From Planctomicrobium sp. (GTDB lineage: Bacteria; Planctomycetota; Planctomycetia; Planctomycetales; Planctomycetaceae): a stretch of DNA of 7,204 bases. Positions 5,687 through 7,204 of this stretch are shown here, one piece after another. The stretch lies in NCBI GenBank assembly GCA_029259835.1, contig JAJDEL010000651.1, positions 1 through 7,204 of the forward strand. Direction: 5' to 3'. The position numbers were made by a program, and so were the translations under genes. How positions within the stretch are numbered: the stretch's first letter is position 1; every line of letters starts with the position of its first letter. Under the pieces are notes generated by a model that was given only the letters and a program-made list of their open reading frames with translations, was not told where the DNA came from and did no database searches.

Positions 5687-6982
5687 ATGGTGCAGCGATC
5701 CTTACTTGCTTTGAGTTTTCTTGTGCTGATCTTGTTGACTTCGACAGTCTCTGCCGAGGATGTGCTTGAATTGAAGACAGGCGCGAAACCGAAAGGGAAG
5801 ATTGTTTCGAGTCAGGGGGATTCGATTACGATTGAAATTCAGGTCGGTTCCCGAACATTCAAACGGAAGTATTCGAAAGAGAAAATTGCTGCCATTGTTG
5901 TGAACGGAAAACGGAAAACGCTGGCCGAATTCGAATCTGCTTCCGGAAGATCAAGTTCAAATCGAACACCAGCTGAAGTGCAAAGACTGATCGACACAAT
6001 CGGCAAAACGCCGCCGGACTGGTACGACTCGACTCCATTGAATTATCCGAAAACGCTCGATCTCTCCTGGCCTCAACCACCACCGACAAAGAAGTGGGAG
6101 AGTTCCAAAAACATGGGGCAATACATCTGGTCTCGTGTTAATGAAAATCCCGGGAAGTGGAGAGAAGGGGTCAAGCTATTGCACCATGTCATGCTTGTGA
6201 ACAAAGACGACCGTCAGGTTCTTGGTCGATCAATGAGAGCTTTAGGAAGGATGTACCACAACTTGCATCAGGATTACGCGCGGGCAGCGTTTTGGTATCA
6301 ACAGGCTGGAATTGATAAAGGCACCTCGACGGACTACCAAGCCGGAATCAATCTCGCGAATTGCTACTTCCAACTGGGCAGTAAATCAATGAGCCTGGCG
6401 CACATGAAGCGAATGAAACGCCGCCCGTACTCGGCGATCAAATTACTCGGCGACATGGGGGAAACCGACGAAGCCATTCGGCTGGCGGATACGTTCGCCA
6501 AAAATTCGTCGTCGAGTCGGGGGAAAACACTTTCCTATTTATACGGAGGAGAAGCATGCCGATTGGCAGGTCGGCTTGATGCTGCCAAGAGATATTTCAG
6601 AAAAGTTATCAACGTTGCTGAAAACGCAAAAGAGAAAAGTGAGAGGTTGAATCTTGACGCCAATCGTGCGAAAGCCAACCTGGCTGCGATTGAGTTTCTG
6701 AGTATCAAACCTGCCAACGTTAAAAACGGGACATATACAGCAAGCAGTCTCGGCTATGAAGCGCAAGTACACATCGAAGTCGTCGTTAATAAAGGGAAGA
6801 TTGTTTCTGTTAAGGTCACCAAGCACAAAGAGAAGCAGTTTTATTCATCACTAAAAGACACGACAAGAAACATTGTTGACCAGCAAAGTGTTCAAACAGT
6901 GGACACAACAAGCGGGGCGACAATCACTTCCGAAGCAATCATCCGAGCAACAGCCCAAGCGCTCTCAACTGGGCTGAACTGA
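5687..6982 (+). CDS. Exported TPR-like protein with C-terminal covalent FMN-binding domain
   Basis: The product has 431 residues. A signal peptide spans 1-23 (MVQRS, hydrophobic core, cleavage after VSA). Residues 24-75 form a small beta-rich domain (VLELKTGAKPKGKIV...DSITIEI...KIAAIVV), a kind often seen at the start of planctomycete exported proteins. A Pro/Trp-rich linker follows (about 105-140). TPR-like helix pairs occupy about 175-313, the clearest at 284-310 (GGEACRLAGRLDAAKRYFRK). Residues 346-428 are an FMN-binding domain of the NqrC/RnfG C-terminal kind, starting NGTYTA. It ends with DTTSGATITS (406-415), in which Thr412 matches the residue esterified to FMN by ApbE flavin transferase. 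The mature protein should be periplasmic or cell-surface and pass electrons through the flavin. ApbE is not in the window. The next gene starts 22 bp downstream. Substrate and partners are unknown. Confidence 0.88.
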   Translation: MVQRSLLALSFLVLILLTSTVSAEDVLELKTGAKPKGKIVSSQGDSITIEIQVGSRTFKRKYSKEKIAAIVVNGKRKTLAEFESASGRSSSNRTPAEVQRLIDTIGKTPPDWYDSTPLNYPKTLDLSWPQPPPTKKWESSKNMGQYIWSRVNENPGKWREGVKLLHHVMLVNKDDRQVLGRSMRALGRMYHNLHQDYARAAFWYQQAGIDKGTSTDYQAGINLANCYFQLGSKSMSLAHMKRMKRRPYSAIKLLGDMGETDEAIRLADTFAKNSSSSRGKTLSYLYGGEACRLAGRLDAAKRYFRKVINVAENAKEKSERLNLDANRAKANLAAIEFLSIKPANVKNGTYTASSLGYEAQVHIEVVVNKGKIVSVKVTKHKEKQFYSSLKDTTRNIVDQQSVQTVDTTSGATITSEAIIRATAQALSTGLN

Positions 6983-6993
6983 AAACGCAGAAC

Positions 6994-6998
6994 GAAGG
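6994..6998 (+). promoter_or_regulatory. Ribosome-binding site of the 3'-terminal partial gene
   Basis: GAAGG lies 6 bases before ATG 7005 and is among the best Shine-Dalgarno matches in the window. It supports the otherwise unproven start of the partial gene that runs off the right edge. Confidence 0.5.
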
Positions 6999-7004
6999 TT
7001 CCAC

Positions 7005-7204
7005 ATGCGACTCGACTGGTTCCTGCCTGTCATTCGGCGTCCCAAGGGGGAGACCGCGCAGCGCCGCAGAGGCGTTCTGTATCGAATCAGCCAACGGTTA
7101 CTGCCAGAGTCGTTCTTTTCAAACTGGACGACGAAGCAACGCGGATGGGGACGAGCATTACTTCGAAAGCTCGGGCTTTCGTGGGTCTCCTCTCCGGCTC
7201 GAAG
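7005..7204 (+). CDS. Unrecognised protein, N-terminal 66 residues only (gene continues past window)
   Basis: The frame is open from ATG 7005 to the window edge with no stop. It starts 22 bp after the FMN-binding gene on the same strand, with a GAAGG site at the right distance, so an operon is likely. The visible residues begin MRLDWFLPVIRRPKGE and are strongly basic (many Arg and Lys), with scattered aromatic residues and no transmembrane helix yet. Such a positively charged leader is typical of a cytoplasmic N-terminal tail before a first membrane helix. Genes next to flavinylated FMN-binding domains often encode membrane proteins with 4Fe-4S clusters (NapH/NosR-like) or other redox partners, so a membrane electron-transfer protein is my guess. 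This is inference from context; no cysteine motif or domain is visible in the part shown. Confidence 0.7.
   Translation, partial: MRLDWFLPVIRRPKGETAQRRRGVLYRISQRLLPESFFSNWTTKQRGWGRALLRKLGLSWVSSPAR

Noticed and set aside
5907..5922. Short tandem CGGAAAA heptamer, two copies
   Set aside because: It encodes ordinary Lys/Arg-rich residues after the small beta domain of the FMN-binding protein; two copies are too few to mean anything.
1..7204. CRISPR array, tRNA or rRNA genes, transposase, integrase, toxin-antitoxin or phage-defence genes
   Set aside because: No regularly spaced repeats, cloverleaf-like sequence or matching protein motifs were seen on either strand, and the coding space is taken by the genes listed.

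Overview
The window looks like chromosomal DNA from a Planctomycetota bacterium. This is inferred from a combination rather than from a marker gene. It carries a BBP7-like outer-membrane barrel, a DUF455 ferritin-like protein, a long leucine-rich-repeat protein with an N-terminal membrane segment, and an exported protein joining a small beta-rich domain, TPR-like helices and an FMN-binding domain. Ribosome-binding sites are weak or missing at several starts. Coding density is high. I see no rRNA or tRNA gene, insertion sequence, CRISPR array, integrase or phage gene.

Layout, left to right. (1) 1-954, plus: the 3' part of an outer-membrane beta-barrel gene, open at the window edge. (2) 1047-1841, plus: a complete DUF455 ferritin-like gene with candidate di-metal ligands. 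(3) 1901-3232 and 3225-3920, plus: a MacB/FtsX/LolC-type ABC permease and its ATPase, overlapping by 8 bp and so probably translationally coupled. No periplasmic adaptor gene lies beside them. (4) 3965-5467, minus: a 500-residue leucine-rich-repeat protein converging on the ATPase gene across only 44 bp. (5) 5468-5686: a divergent intergenic region with a run of nine C. (6) 5687-6982, plus: an exported TPR plus FMN-binding protein with a clear covalent-flavinylation motif. (7) 7005 to the window end, plus: the start of a further gene 22 bp downstream, with a very basic N-terminus.

How they may work together. The permease and ATPase make a complete half-transporter pair, expected to form a 2+2 assembly that moves lipid, lipoprotein or another amphiphile, or acts mechanically across the inner membrane. 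DUF455 is upstream in the same direction with a 59-bp gap and could be co-transcribed, but nothing ties its function to the transporter. The FMN-binding gene and the partial gene after it look like the start of an extracytosolic electron-transfer operon, in which FMN is attached to a threonine by an ApbE-type transferase encoded elsewhere. The LRR gene is transcribed away from this operon and may share its control region.

Most of the window is ordinary planctomycete-type gene content. The part most worth following is the right end, where a TPR scaffold carries a predicted covalent flavin and leads into an unseen partner gene.
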